Source of the DNA: Marivivens donghaensis
GTDB taxonomy: Bacteria; Pseudomonadota; Alphaproteobacteria; Rhodobacterales; Rhodobacteraceae
Reading direction: 5' to 3'
DNA: 64,000 nt
Assembly (NCBI RefSeq): GCF_011806565.1
Contig: NZ_JAATOP010000002.1
Span: forward strand, 1-64,000
Part shown: positions 34,127 through 43,178 of the stretch, one piece after another
Position numbering within the stretch: position 1 is the stretch's first letter
How the letters are laid out: the number at the start of each line of letters is the position of its first letter
Notes under the pieces: generated by a model
What the model saw: only the letters and a program-made list of their open reading frames with translations
What the model was told of the DNA's origin: nothing
Databases searched by the model: none
Program-made: the position numbers and the translations under genes

Positions 34127-35680
34127 ATGCCATCTTCCCTCCGCTTTGCACCGAAACTCAGCCTTATTGCGCTCATAGCCCTGACGGGCACGGGGTCGCT
34201 CGCTGAAAATCCTGACTACAGTATGCTGGACGACATCCACTTAAACGTGGTGCCGCGTACCGAAGCCGAAGCAGAGCGCATCGCCGCCGTCGTCGCCCCA
34301 ACGACCGACTTTACCGAAGCCGAGAGCTTCGAAGAAAACCCCGCAGGCGCTGCCACTGTCCGAGCGCGCACTAATGCGGACGCGTTTTCCCAGTCCTCCG
34401 GCAACATGCCGTTTGACCGCGAGCTGGACTTCAAAGTCGGCAACGGCCTTTTCCGCAAGATCTGGGTGTCCGCTCCGTCGTCGACGCTCGCTTCGGACGG
34501 CCTTGGCCCGCTTTACAACGCGCGCGGCTGTCAGAATTGCCACTTCAAGGACGGACGCGGCCACACGCCGAACGGTCCCGACGATAACGCGGTTTCCATG
34601 TTCCTGCGTATCTCCATCCCCGGTGATGTAAATGACGCGATTGCCGAGATCGAAGATTACATTCAGGTCGATCCCGATCCAAACTACGGCTTCCAGCTTC
34701 AGGACTTCGCCGTCGCGGGCCAGCCTGCCGAATATCAACTCCAGATCGAGTACGAAGAAATCGAGGTCGAACTGGCTGGTGGAGAGACTGTTTCGCTCCG
34801 CTCTCCGACTTATACCGCTGCCGATCTCGGCTACGGGCCGCTGCACCCCGATGCGATGCTGTCCCCGCGGATCGCGCCGCAGATGATCGGCCTCGGGCTG
34901 GTCGAAGCGATCCCTGCGCAAGATATCCTCGCCAATGCGGATGAAGACGACGCCGATGGCGACGGTATTTCCGGTCGCCCGAATATTGTCTGGTCGTCGG
35001 AGTTCGAACGCCCGATGCTCGGCCGCTTTGGCCTCAAGGCCGGTTCGCCGACGATCCGCCAGCAGTCCGCCGATGCGTTTGCCGGTGACATCGGCATCTC
35101 CAACCCGCTCCACGATGGCGGCTACGGTGAGTGCACCGAGCGCCAGATTGCCTGCCGCGAGCTGATCGACGGCGGTGACGAGGATCGCGACGGTCTGGAG
35201 ATCGATGCCGAGGGCCTCGACCTTGTGACGTTCTATAGCCGCAACCTCGCCGTGCCTGCCCGCCGCGATGTGTCGGACACTCAGGTGTTGCGCGGCAAGG
35301 AGCTGTTTTACAGCGCAGGCTGTACCAGCTGCCATATTCCCAAATTTGTGACCAACAGACTGGAGGATCAGCCCGAACAATCCTTCCAGCTGGTTTGGCC
35401 TTATTCGGACTTCCTGCTACACGACATGGGTGAAGGTCTGGCCGACCACCGCCCCGAGGCCCGCGCGACGGGCACCGAATGGCGCACCGCTCCACTCTGG
35501 GGACTGGGAATGACCGAACGTGTCAGCGGCCACACTTTCTTTTTGCACGACGGCCGTGCCCGCAATGTCCTCGAAGCTATCTTGTGGCATGGCGGAGAGG
35601 CGCAAGCGGCCCGAGATACCGTCGTGGAAATGCCGAAAGAAGATCGCGAGGCGCTGCTCGCATATTTGGATAGCCTTTGA
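34127..35680 (+). CDS. Di-haem oxidoreductase family protein (DHOR/thiol oxidoreductase-like)
   Basis: The 517-residue precursor has a signal peptide (residues about 1-27) and two c-type haem sites, Cys135-x2-Cys-His ('RGCQNCHFKDGRGHTPNG') and Cys399-x2-Cys-His ('AGCTSCHIPKF'), fitting the DHOR family (formerly DUF1111). An acidic 'ADEDDADGDGISGRPN' region could bind calcium. Such proteins sit next to imelysins in iron-regulated operons and are thought to handle redox of iron at the cell envelope. ATG at 34127 has GGGAG about 10 nt upstream. The stop overlaps the next start (TGATG). Confidence 0.9.
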   Translation: MPSSLRFAPKLSLIALIALTGTGSLAENPDYSMLDDIHLNVVPRTEAEAERIAAVVAPTTDFTEAESFEENPAGAATVRARTNADAFSQSSGNMPFDRELDFKVGNGLFRKIWVSAPSSTLASDGLGPLYNARGCQNCHFKDGRGHTPNGPDDNAVSMFLRISIPGDVNDAIAEIEDYIQVDPDPNYGFQLQDFAVAGQPAEYQLQIEYEEIEVELAGGETVSLRSPTYTAADLGYGPLHPDAMLSPRIAPQMIGLGLVEAIPAQDILANADEDDADGDGISGRPNIVWSSEFERPMLGRFGLKAGSPTIRQQSADAFAGDIGISNPLHDGGYGECTERQIACRELIDGGDEDRDGLEIDAEGLDLVTFYSRNLAVPARRDVSDTQVLRGKELFYSAGCTSCHIPKFVTNRLEDQPEQSFQLVWPYSDFLLHDMGEGLADHRPEARATGTEWRTAPLWGLGMTERVSGHTFFLHDGRARNVLEAILWHGGEAQAARDTVVEMPKEDREALLAYLDSL

Positions 35681-36666
35681 TGCGCACAATTCTCTTTGCT
35701 CTGGCCGCGACCATCGCCACTCCGGTTTTTGCGGATGTGGACACGGTGGTCGACCAGAAAATCCTGCCTGATTTTGCCAATTTCGCCACCTCCGCCCGCG
35801 CGATGGCCGACGCCGCCGCCGAGGATTGCACTCCCGGCGCTGTGGTGCCGCACTATCAGGCAACGTTCGATGCGTGGATGAAGGTCCAGCACCTCCGCGT
35901 GGGGCCGACCGAAGAAGGCGCGCTGCACGTAGCGTTCTGGCCGGATGACCGTGGTTTCGTGCCGAAAACGCTGTCGGGTCTGATCGCCGACGAAGACCCT
36001 GTGATCAACGATGCCGAGGATTTCGCCACGGTATCCATCGCCGGTCGAGGTCTGTTTGCGCTGGACATGCTGCTCTATGACGAACGCTTCGATACCTACG
36101 GCGCTGACAGCTACACCTGCGATCTGGTCGCCGCGATTGCCCTCGACCTCGCGACCGAAGCCGAACGTCAAAGCACCGCGTGGGCCGAAGATTACGCGCC
36201 GATCCTTAAAGGCGATGCGCCCAAGGCTGACGGCAAGACGATGACCGAGATGGATGGTTTTCAGGTTCTCTATACTCAGATCATTTCGGGTATCGAGACG
36301 CTGGAAAATGTCCGTATCGACCGCCCGCTGGGTGAATTCGACCGCCCCCGTCCGACCCGCGCCGAGGCATGGCGTTCGGGCCGCCCGCTGCGCAACATCG
36401 ACATCTCGCTGAACGCGATGGTTGCCGACGCGCTGCTGCTGATGGGAAGCGATCTGCCGCAGACCTTCGGCTACCTCGAAACCGCTCAGGCGACGCTGGA
36501 AAAGATCAGTGATCCGACCTTAGCGTCGATCGAAGAGGACAGCGGCGAATGGCTGAAGCTGCAAATCCTGCGCGACAATGTCGTGAACGTAAAAACTGCA
36601 ATTGAGGTCGAAATAGGCTCTGTTCTCGGGATCGAGGCGGGCTTCAATTCGGCCGACGGAGACTAA
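35680..36666 (+). CDS. Second imelysin-like protein, GxHxxE motif degenerate
   Basis: The 328-residue precursor has a signal peptide (residues 1-18, ending VFA-D) and an imelysin-like all-helical fold. Where the first imelysin has 'ARGYHAIEFLL', this one has 'AGRGLFALDMLL', so His and Glu of GxHxxE are Phe and Asp; metal binding may be lost or altered. 'DRPRPTRAEAWRSGRPLRNI' near residue 225 is typical of this subgroup. It is coupled to the DHOR gene by TGATG and followed after 1 bp by the DUF1513 gene. Confidence 0.85.
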   Translation: MRTILFALAATIATPVFADVDTVVDQKILPDFANFATSARAMADAAAEDCTPGAVVPHYQATFDAWMKVQHLRVGPTEEGALHVAFWPDDRGFVPKTLSGLIADEDPVINDAEDFATVSIAGRGLFALDMLLYDERFDTYGADSYTCDLVAAIALDLATEAERQSTAWAEDYAPILKGDAPKADGKTMTEMDGFQVLYTQIISGIETLENVRIDRPLGEFDRPRPTRAEAWRSGRPLRNIDISLNAMVADALLLMGSDLPQTFGYLETAQATLEKISDPTLASIEEDSGEWLKLQILRDNVVNVKTAIEVEIGSVLGIEAGFNSADGD

Positions 36667-36667
36667 C

Positions 36668-37732
36668 ATGACCACCCGCCGCCATTTCCTCGCATCGGTG
36701 ACGGCGGTGGTCACAGCGCCCCGCCTCAGCTGGGCCTCGGTCGGTAGTCCCGACTTCATCGCAGCGGCTAAAGTCGGGGATGGGTTCTCCATGTCCGGCT
36801 TTACCGCGGACGGGCAGGTGGCATTCAGCGTCCCGCTGCCCGCGCGCGGTCACGCTGGCGCGGGGCATCCGACATTGCCAATCGCAATAGCCTTTGCCCG
36901 CCGTCCCGGCCGCTATGCGCTGGTGATCGACTGCACAGACGGCAGCGTCCTGCAAAGCCTCACGCCACCGGACGGTATCGCGTTCAACGGCCACGGGCTG
37001 TTCCTCGACGAAGGTCGCTTGCTGGTCACCGTTGAACAGCGCGATGACGACAGTCAGGGCCAGATCGGCCTGTGGGATGTCGCGCAGGGCTATGCCCGCA
37101 TGGGCGAGATCGCGACCGGCGGGATCGGTCCGCACGACATCAAACTCATGCCAGACGGCGAAACTCTGGTCATCGCAAACGGTGGCATCGCGACCGATCC
37201 GAGCGACCGGACCAAGCTGAACCTGCCCGACATGATGCCGAACCTCGCTTACCTCACGCTGAACGGCGTGCAGGAGACCATCGAGCTGGACGAGGAGCTG
37301 CACTTCAACTCCATCCGCCACCTCGCGCTGCGGGACGATGGGTTGGTCGCCTTTGCGATGCAGTGGCAGGACGATCCATCCTATGCGCCACCGCTCCTTG
37401 GCCTGCATCGCCGCGGGGAAGCGCCCGTGCTGGCAGACGCCTCGCTGACCGAAGCGATCCTGATGGCGGGCTACGCCGGCTCCATATCTTTCAACGGCGC
37501 GGGCACCGAGGTCGCGATCACGTCGCCCAAGGGCGGGCGCATCCACCGTTTCACTCCTGAAGGCTCGTTCCTCGGCGCTGTGGTGCAGCCCGATGTATGC
37601 GGCCTGGTGTCCCTTAAAGACGGGTTTCTGGCCAGCGACGGCTTTGGCAACTTCGCCAAGGTGAGTGGTGACAAATTAATTCAACTGCAAAAACATGACG
37701 TAAGCTGGGACAACCACATTATCGCACTTTAG
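36668..37732 (+). CDS. DUF1513 family protein (beta-propeller-like, Tat signal)
   Basis: The 354-residue protein begins with a twin-arginine signal ('MTTRRHFLASVTAVVTAPRL'), so it is exported folded, perhaps with a cofactor. The rest shows repeated beta-propeller-like blades ('ARRPGRYALVIDCTDGSVL', 'FNGHGLFLDEGRLLVTVEQ', 'GIGPHDIKLMPDGETLVIAN'). DUF1513 proteins commonly end imelysin-DHOR-imelysin operons, as here. Function is unknown; an envelope role linked to iron is inferred from context. It starts 1 bp after the second imelysin. Confidence 0.88.
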   Translation: MTTRRHFLASVTAVVTAPRLSWASVGSPDFIAAAKVGDGFSMSGFTADGQVAFSVPLPARGHAGAGHPTLPIAIAFARRPGRYALVIDCTDGSVLQSLTPPDGIAFNGHGLFLDEGRLLVTVEQRDDDSQGQIGLWDVAQGYARMGEIATGGIGPHDIKLMPDGETLVIANGGIATDPSDRTKLNLPDMMPNLAYLTLNGVQETIELDEELHFNSIRHLALRDDGLVAFAMQWQDDPSYAPPLLGLHRRGEAPVLADASLTEAILMAGYAGSISFNGAGTEVAITSPKGGRIHRFTPEGSFLGAVVQPDVCGLVSLKDGFLASDGFGNFAKVSGDKLIQLQKHDVSWDNHIIAL

Positions 37733-37795
37733 TCGTAGGCGACTCGCCTTACGGGGGTGTACATTTCAAGAACATTTAGGGGGGGGGAGCATCCC

Positions 37796-38893
37796 ATGAC
37801 CAAAGTTCTTTTAGGTACGACCAAGGGCGTTTTCATTCTATCCGACAAGGGCGGTGACCGATGGAATTTCTCCGGTCCGCATTGCACCAACTGGCCCGTT
37901 AACCATGTTGTCGGCGAGGGTGATAACCTCTGGGCTTGCGGCGGGAATGCCTTCTGGGGCGCTGCGGTTTTGCGCTCGACCGACGGCGGTGAGAACTGGA
38001 CGTTCAAGCGTTTATCCGGCGGCGAGATTGACGGTTGGCTTGAAAAAGAGCCTGAACTGGCAGAGATGTTCGGCCTTCCCAAGAATGAAGTCCTGCCATT
38101 TAACGGCCAGATCGACGCCCTTTGGTCGCTGAAGCGCGTGGGCGGCAAGCTCTACTGCGGCGCTAAGCCCGCGATGCTGTTCGTGAGCGACGACGATGGT
38201 GAGACGTGGGAGAAGGTGAATGGCCTGACCGATCAGGAAGGCGCCGAAAACTGGCAACCGGGTGGTGCGGGCCTCACGCTGCACACCATCCTCGCCGATC
38301 CGGCTACGCCTGAAAAACTCTGGGTCGGCATCTCCTCTGCCGGTGTTTTCGCGACAGACGACGGCGGAAAGACATGGGAACGTCGTAACCGCAAATCAAA
38401 CGAGGACGATAAGGAAGTCGGTCTGTGCGTGCACAACATGACCCGCGCGTCGACCGATGGCGATCTGCTCTATCAACAGAACCACCACGGCGTCTGGCGC
38501 AGCTATGACGGCGGGCGAAGTTGGCAGTCGATCAACGAAGGTCTATCGAGCGACTTTGGCTTCCCGATTGCCGTAAGCCCGATTGACCCGCAGACGATCT
38601 TTGTCCTGCCGCTCAATGGTGACACGCGTGGACGCTTCCCGCCCGATGCCTCGGCCGCGGTCTATGTGTCGAAAGACGGCGGTGACAGCTGGACGAAGAC
38701 CCAGAACGGCCTGCCGACCGAGAACTGCTATTTCACCGTCCTGCGTCAGGCGATGGCGACTGACGCCAAGGGCGGCATGTACTTCGGCACCAACTCCGGT
38801 TCGGTCTACATGACCCGCGATGATGGCGAATCGTATGAAGAAATCGCGCAGCACCTGCCGACCGTTTTGTCGGTGGAAGTGCTGAACGGCTGA
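37796..38893 (+). CDS. BNR/VPS10-like repeat protein (exo-alpha-sialidase fold)
   Basis: The 365-residue protein is a beta-propeller of BNR-type repeats with the Ser/Asp-x-Asp-x-Gly-x-Thr/Ser-Trp box at several places: 'STDGGENWTF' (about residues 60-69), 'SDDDGETWEK', 'TDDGGKTWER', 'SYDGGRSWQS' and 'SKDGGDSWTK'. There is no signal peptide, so it is probably cytoplasmic. Catalytic sialidase residues cannot be confirmed and the usual annotation as glycosyl hydrolase is uncertain. A run of nine G (37779-37787) lies in its ribosome-binding region. Confidence 0.8.
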   Translation: MTKVLLGTTKGVFILSDKGGDRWNFSGPHCTNWPVNHVVGEGDNLWACGGNAFWGAAVLRSTDGGENWTFKRLSGGEIDGWLEKEPELAEMFGLPKNEVLPFNGQIDALWSLKRVGGKLYCGAKPAMLFVSDDDGETWEKVNGLTDQEGAENWQPGGAGLTLHTILADPATPEKLWVGISSAGVFATDDGGKTWERRNRKSNEDDKEVGLCVHNMTRASTDGDLLYQQNHHGVWRSYDGGRSWQSINEGLSSDFGFPIAVSPIDPQTIFVLPLNGDTRGRFPPDASAAVYVSKDGGDSWTKTQNGLPTENCYFTVLRQAMATDAKGGMYFGTNSGSVYMTRDDGESYEEIAQHLPTVLSVEVLNG

Positions 38894-39013
38894 ATACCGT
38901 AAAATTCGTCCGAAAAATGTGACTTTCGAGGGCTATTTCTGACATGGATCAGATACAGCCCTTTTTCACGCCCCTACCGTCACTCCATCCGATTGTAGAG
39001 GAGAGTGAACCCG

Positions 39014-39487
39014 GTGCGCCTGACCACACGTACAAATCTCGCCATCAGAATCCTGATGTATTGCGGCATTAACCAAGATCGCATCTCGCGTTCCGCTGAT
39101 GTCGCGGAGGCTTGCAATGCGTCTGTGAACCACCTCGCTCAGGTGGTGAATATGCTTCACCAGCATGGGTTTATCACCGCATCGCGAGGCCGGATGGGGG
39201 GCATCAAGCTCGCCACGACGCCCGAAAACATTAATGTGGGTGAGGTTTTCCGCGTCTTCGAATCCGAAGTGCCGTTTACCGAATGCGCGTCGCCCGAAAC
39301 GAACACCTGCCCGCTCGTCGATGCCTGCCGCCTCAAGAGCGCCATTGGCCGTGCGCTCGAAGCGTTTTTCCATGAGCTCGACATGCTCACGCTCGATGAT
39401 CTGGTGCGCGGCAACTGTGGTCTAAAGGAAATCCTGACATTCCGCGAAGCCGTGACGACGCCCTGCAAGGAAGCAATCGCTGGTTAA
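39014..39487 (+). CDS. Rrf2 family transcriptional regulator, NsrR-like
   Basis: The 157-residue protein matches NsrR-type Rrf2 regulators: 'MRLTTRTNLAIRILMYCG' at the N-terminus, winged-helix 'EACNASVNHLAQVVNMLHQH' (about 31-50), 'GRMGGIKLATTPENINVGEV', and three clustered Cys in 'ECASPETNTCPLVDACRLK' (spacing C-x7-C-x5-C) that would hold an Fe-S cluster sensing nitric oxide. GTG at 39014 has GAGGAG 10 nt upstream; an earlier GTG at 39005 is too close to it. Targets are not obvious nearby. Confidence 0.87.
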   Translation: MRLTTRTNLAIRILMYCGINQDRISRSADVAEACNASVNHLAQVVNMLHQHGFITASRGRMGGIKLATTPENINVGEVFRVFESEVPFTECASPETNTCPLVDACRLKSAIGRALEAFFHELDMLTLDDLVRGNCGLKEILTFREAVTTPCKEAIAG

Positions 39488-39497
39488 TGTCTGGAAG

Positions 39498-39573
39498 TGG
39501 TGCCGGTGATAGGACTCGAACCTACGACCCCATCATTACGAATGACGTGCTCTACCAGCTGAGCTACACCGGC
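39498..39573 (-). tRNA. tRNA-Thr (anticodon CGU)
   Basis: A 76-nt cloverleaf on the minus strand, with acceptor GCCGGTG pairing CACCGGC, D-arm AGCTC/GAGC, anticodon loop TTCGTAA (anticodon CGU, reading ACG), T-arm GTAGG-TTCGAGT-CCTAT, discriminator A and an encoded CCA. It lies 11 bp past the convergent Rrf2 gene and 6 bp downstream of a hairpin that follows hemY. Confidence 0.95.
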
Positions 39574-39578
39574 ACTGT

Positions 39579-39605
39579 GGCGGCTCTTAGCACCCTAGAG
39601 CCGCC
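39579..39605 (-). terminator. Hairpin between hemY and tRNA-Thr
   Basis: GGCGGCTCT (39579-39587) and AGAGCCGCC (39597-39605) form a perfect 9-bp stem. No T-run follows on the minus strand. It may end hemY transcription weakly or be a processing signal ahead of the tRNA. Confidence 0.5.
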
Positions 39606-39620
39606 CCGAAAAGAGCAAAA

Positions 39621-41099
39621 TTACCGCTCTTCAACGACTTCGGCGTCGACTGTTTCAGCTTCGACGACCTCTGCCTCTTCTGCGTCCGCATCGACCACGA
39701 CAGGTGCGGTCTCGGCAGAACCGTTCACCGCAACGAGCAGCGGCAGCATCTCCAGACCACCTGAAAGCGGCTTGTCGTTCTGCGGCGGACGGCGCCACGA
39801 CAGCGTGTCAAAGCCGTGACAGTTCGAGCAGACGGGCTCCCAATGGTCGTGGATGTTCTGACAGTTGTCACAAATCCACTGCGGGCCACGCGGCGCGGTG
39901 ACAGCCTTGGCGAGCCATGCGTTCACCAGCTGATCGGTGCCGCCCGAACCACGCTCAATCGCCGCCATCAGCGTCAGAACGCGCACGGTAGCATCGGTTT
40001 CGGGCAGGGTGCCCAGCGCGCGGCGTGCTTCGGGGAATTCTTCGGCAGCGACGTGCAGTTCGGCCATCAACATACGGGTTTCCGGATCGTCGATGTTGAC
40101 CTTGGTCAGCGACTTGAACCGCTTGAGGCGCTCTTGCGGGGTCTCGTTGGGTTCGATCTCCGCGAATGCGGTGGCGAGGTCCGGATGCGGCGACGCGCTC
40201 CAAGCCTTTGTCAGCAGGCGGGCAGCGTGCTTCTTATTACCCTTGGCGATGTAGCCACGGGCCGCCAGAACGGCAGCGGGGATAAGGTCGGGCGACTGCT
40301 TGTGCGCCGCAATGACCTGCTCCTGCTTTTCGATGGACACGTTGTCATCCAGCAGTTCCTGAGCTTCGGAAAGGGCCAGCACAGCATCGCGACGCTTGAG
40401 CACGTCCTTGGGAAGGCTACCGGTCTTTGCCTTGGCGGCGAGCGTCTTACGCGCACCTTTCCAGTCGCCCTTTTCAGCCTGAAGACGCAGCAGAACGTCC
40501 TGCGTGTCTTCGTGCTTGGGCTTCAGCGCAAACGCCTTTTCAGCCAGCTTCATCGCCGTGTCGGTATCGCCTTGCTCCAGACGCTGACGCATCAGGCCGC
40601 GGATACCGACAAAGCGGGTGCGGTCATCTTCGACCAGTTTTTTGTAGGCATTCTCGGCCTTGGTCCGGTCGCCAGTTTGCTCTGCCGCTTGGGCGACGAG
40701 CAAGGTGGTGATTTCGGGCTTGTTCAGAAAACGCTCGGCTTTCTGGGCCTTGGTCATTGCAAGGTGACCTTCGCCGCCGGCCAGTGCCATCATGCTGTCG
40801 GAGAGTGCCTGATAGCCACGCTCCACACGGTTGCGGGCGAAGTAGCGGGTAACTGCGGTTTCGTCACCGGCAAGAAAGCGGATGAACGCGGCGATCAGGC
40901 CGAGCAGCTTGAACGCCACCCAGACCAGCACGACGAGAGCAACCAGCGCGGCCAGAACCTCGAGCGGGCCAAGGCGCATTTCGAGGCCGCCATAGGTCAG
41001 CATCAGTTCACCAGGAACAGTGCTGAGTTCCATCGCGCCATAGGTGATCGCGGTAACTGCAACGATGAAGAATACGATCTTCAGAAGGGACCAGAGCAT
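39621..41099 (-). CDS. hemY: HemY-type TPR membrane protein with C-terminal zinc ribbon
   Basis: The 492-residue protein (the TPR HemY, not protoporphyrinogen oxidase) has two N-terminal spans (about residues 2-22 and 44-68), the HemY_N pattern 'RYFARNRVERGYQALSDSMM' and several TPRs. Near the end are two CxxC pairs ('CDNCQNIHDHWEPVCSNC', about 410-427) that would bind zinc or iron, like the rubredoxin-type end of LapB. An acidic Glu/Val/Ala tail follows. Exact role in haem or envelope synthesis is unsettled. It is last in the hemD-mitofilin-hemY run. Confidence 0.87.
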   Translation of the reverse strand: MLWSLLKIVFFIVAVTAITYGAMELSTVPGELMLTYGGLEMRLGPLEVLAALVALVVLVWVAFKLLGLIAAFIRFLAGDETAVTRYFARNRVERGYQALSDSMMALAGGEGHLAMTKAQKAERFLNKPEITTLLVAQAAEQTGDRTKAENAYKKLVEDDRTRFVGIRGLMRQRLEQGDTDTAMKLAEKAFALKPKHEDTQDVLLRLQAEKGDWKGARKTLAAKAKTGSLPKDVLKRRDAVLALSEAQELLDDNVSIEKQEQVIAAHKQSPDLIPAAVLAARGYIAKGNKKHAARLLTKAWSASPHPDLATAFAEIEPNETPQERLKRFKSLTKVNIDDPETRMLMAELHVAAEEFPEARRALGTLPETDATVRVLTLMAAIERGSGGTDQLVNAWLAKAVTAPRGPQWICDNCQNIHDHWEPVCSNCHGFDTLSWRRPPQNDKPLSGGLEMLPLLVAVNGSAETAPVVVDADAEEAEVVEAETVDAEVVEER

Positions 41100-41110
41100 C
41101 AGTTACAGCC

Positions 41111-42367
41111 TCACTCGTTCGATGTGTTATTCAGTTCGCCAACGGCGGCGATTGCGTTCTGTCGTTCCTTCGCAGCGGCGACCCAGCCGTCAAGCTCGGT
41201 CTTCGCCTCTTCGGACAGAGTGTCGATTTCAGCGAGAGCATCGGACAGACGGCCATCCTGCACGGCAGCGCCTGCACGGGACAGGATCGCATCGGCATCA
41301 TCGCCGTCACGCGCCTCGATGGAGCGGACGTCGAACTGGTTGCGCAAGAAGCCGGCGAACGTACCGCCGTCTTCACCAGCGGTGCCGGCACGGCGCGCAG
41401 CAGCCAGAGCTTCTCGGGCAGCGGAGGGGAAATCGGCTTGCAGTTCGCCCAGCGTCGCAACACCAGTGGACGACGGACGGGAAAGGTCGGCGGGGACGCT
41501 CATGCCCAGATCTTCGAGACCGCCGAGCATATCCTGATAGGGCGTGCCGGTGTCGAGAGCCGTTTGCACACGGGACAGAGCCACCTCGCGCTGGGCGGCC
41601 ATGGCGGCTTGCTCTTCGGCTTCGGCATCAGCGCGCGCTTGTTCGAGGCGGGCGGCCGCGTCTTCGGCAAGCTGCTGCAGGCGGGCTTCCTGCGCTGCGA
41701 TCTGTTCTTCCAGACCGCTCATATCGACGGTGCCACCGTTTCCGGTACCCACGTTTTCCAGTGCGGCTTTGATCTCATCGACCTCGGCTTGCAGCACGTC
41801 GATGCGGGTGGTGAAATCGGCAGTCGCTGGACCGATGGCAGCTTCGATGAGCGCTTCGGTGTCGACCGACCCCGATGCGGACAGCTCGTTTTCCAGCAGG
41901 CTGAGGCGCGCTTCGACATCGGCTTCGTCGATGCGGGGCAGGGTGTACCAAGACACGCCGTAACCGATGGCGCCCGCGATCAGACCGCCTAGCACGATGG
42001 CGATGAATGCGCCTGCGCTGCTCGATTTCTCCTCGACGACCGGAGGCTGCGGCTCAACGACCGGATCCTCGACTTCGACGTCGGTCGGGGTGACCTCTTC
42101 CTTGGTCGAGGCTGAAATTTCCTCTTCCGTCAGTTCGGTCGCTGCGACTTCCTCGACGACCTCGTCGTTGGCAGTCTCTTCGGAAACCTCATCGGAAGGT
42201 TCGTCCTGCTCTACAGCCTCTTCAGCCGGAGCGTCTTCGACGACTTCCTCGTGTTCGATCTCTACTTTTTCAGAGGTGTCTGTCTGTTCGACCCGAGTTT
42301 CCTCTGTCGCTTCAGTTTCATCTACCTTGGACTTCTGGTCCTCGTTCACCGTCAAATCCTTCGTCAA
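41111..42367 (-). CDS. Mitofilin (Mic60)-like inner membrane protein
   Basis: The 418-residue protein has a long acidic, disordered N-terminus (residues about 1-112, Glu/Val/Thr-rich), one membrane span (about 116-138, 'GAFIAIVLGGLIAGAIGYGV'), a coiled coil (about 145-245) and a helical C-terminal domain typical of COG4223/mitofilin. Alphaproteobacterial Mic60 homologues between hemD and hemY are known and are linked to membrane curvature and contact sites. The reading frame opens with TTG at 42367 preceded by GAGAGGG; GTG at 42349, preceded by AAGGA, is an equal choice. Confidence 0.82.
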   Translation of the reverse strand: MTKDLTVNEDQKSKVDETEATEETRVEQTDTSEKVEIEHEEVVEDAPAEEAVEQDEPSDEVSEETANDEVVEEVAATELTEEEISASTKEEVTPTDVEVEDPVVEPQPPVVEEKSSSAGAFIAIVLGGLIAGAIGYGVSWYTLPRIDEADVEARLSLLENELSASGSVDTEALIEAAIGPATADFTTRIDVLQAEVDEIKAALENVGTGNGGTVDMSGLEEQIAAQEARLQQLAEDAAARLEQARADAEAEEQAAMAAQREVALSRVQTALDTGTPYQDMLGGLEDLGMSVPADLSRPSSTGVATLGELQADFPSAAREALAAARRAGTAGEDGGTFAGFLRNQFDVRSIEARDGDDADAILSRAGAAVQDGRLSDALAEIDTLSEEAKTELDGWVAAAKERQNAIAAVGELNNTSNE

Positions 42368-42428
42368 CCAATTTCCCTCTCAAACAACTTAGTCGCCGAG
42401 AGGTCTCTCTCAAGCAAACTGCTACAAT

Positions 42429-43109
42429 TCACAACTCGTTCCAACGGCGACAGGTCGCCGCAAGCATGGAATCGAAATCCGGCCTAATTGCTGTGCGGAT
42501 CGTGTCTACACCCAACTCTGCAACTTCGGCTGCCACATTGGTACTCATGGCGATGACATGAACGGGCGCAGAGGTAATTGCGGGGATCAGCATCGCGCTC
42601 CTTGGTGAAAAAAGCGGCAACAAAACGGGTTCGGTACCCGACAAAGCTATCAAAGCATCGTCGGAGGGCGCACAGGCACGTTGGTCGTAAGCGATGACTT
42701 CACTACAAGGTTTGCCTGAAACGGTGAGGTTGGTTGCGACCTGTCCGCGCGCATGGGTGCCGCGGATGTGGCAAAGGCGGCCGGTATCGCTGTTCAAGAT
42801 CAGGTCGATCAGCGCTTCGGCATCCTTGCCTGCGGAAATCGGCTCTAATCCAGCGGCTTTCGCCTCATCAGCCGTGCGCTTGCCGACGCACCACGCAACA
42901 GTTCCGTCGGGAACACCCAGCCGCTTGACCTGCTTTGCCCCATTGGCAGACGTCAGAATAACCTCGTCGAGCTTGGGGATACGCGCATCCAGCGGCACGA
43001 TCTCCATCACTGGAGAGATCACGGCGCGAACCTTGCCGACCTCGGCCTCGACGGCGGCAAGGAAACTGCGCGACGCCTCCTCTGGGCGGGTCAAAAGAAG
43101 GATGGTCAT
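42429..43109 (-). CDS. hemD: Uroporphyrinogen-III synthase
   Basis: HemD closes hydroxymethylbilane to uroporphyrinogen III. The 226-residue protein shows the weakly conserved family pattern: '[19 protein letters not shown]' at the start, '[18 protein letters not shown]' (about residues 49-66), '[15 protein letters not shown]', and a second domain with '[14 protein letters not shown]' and '[15 protein letters not shown]'. ATG at 43109 has GGAG upstream. It is divergent from tsaD and first of the hemD-mitofilin-hemY genes. hemC is not in the window. Confidence 0.87.
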   Translation of the reverse strand: MTILLLTRPEEASRSFLAAVEAEVGKVRAVISPVMEIVPLDARIPKLDEVILTSANGAKQVKRLGVPDGTVAWCVGKRTADEAKAAGLEPISAGKDAEALIDLILNSDTGRLCHIRGTHARGQVATNLTVSGKPCSEVIAYDQRACAPSDDALIALSGTEPVLLPLFSPRSAMLIPAITSAPVHVIAMSTNVAAEVAELGVDTIRTAIRPDFDSMLAATCRRWNEL

Positions 43110-43178
43110 CGCGGCTCCGCCATTGTTCTGCGTGTGGCGGAGTGTTACCTGCCTTGGGAAACTGTGCAACCGGACCAC

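Noticed and set aside
39816-41537. 573-codon open frame opposite hemY and the mitofilin gene
   Set aside because: It is antisense to two recognised genes, has a composition typical of antisense frames and no motif.
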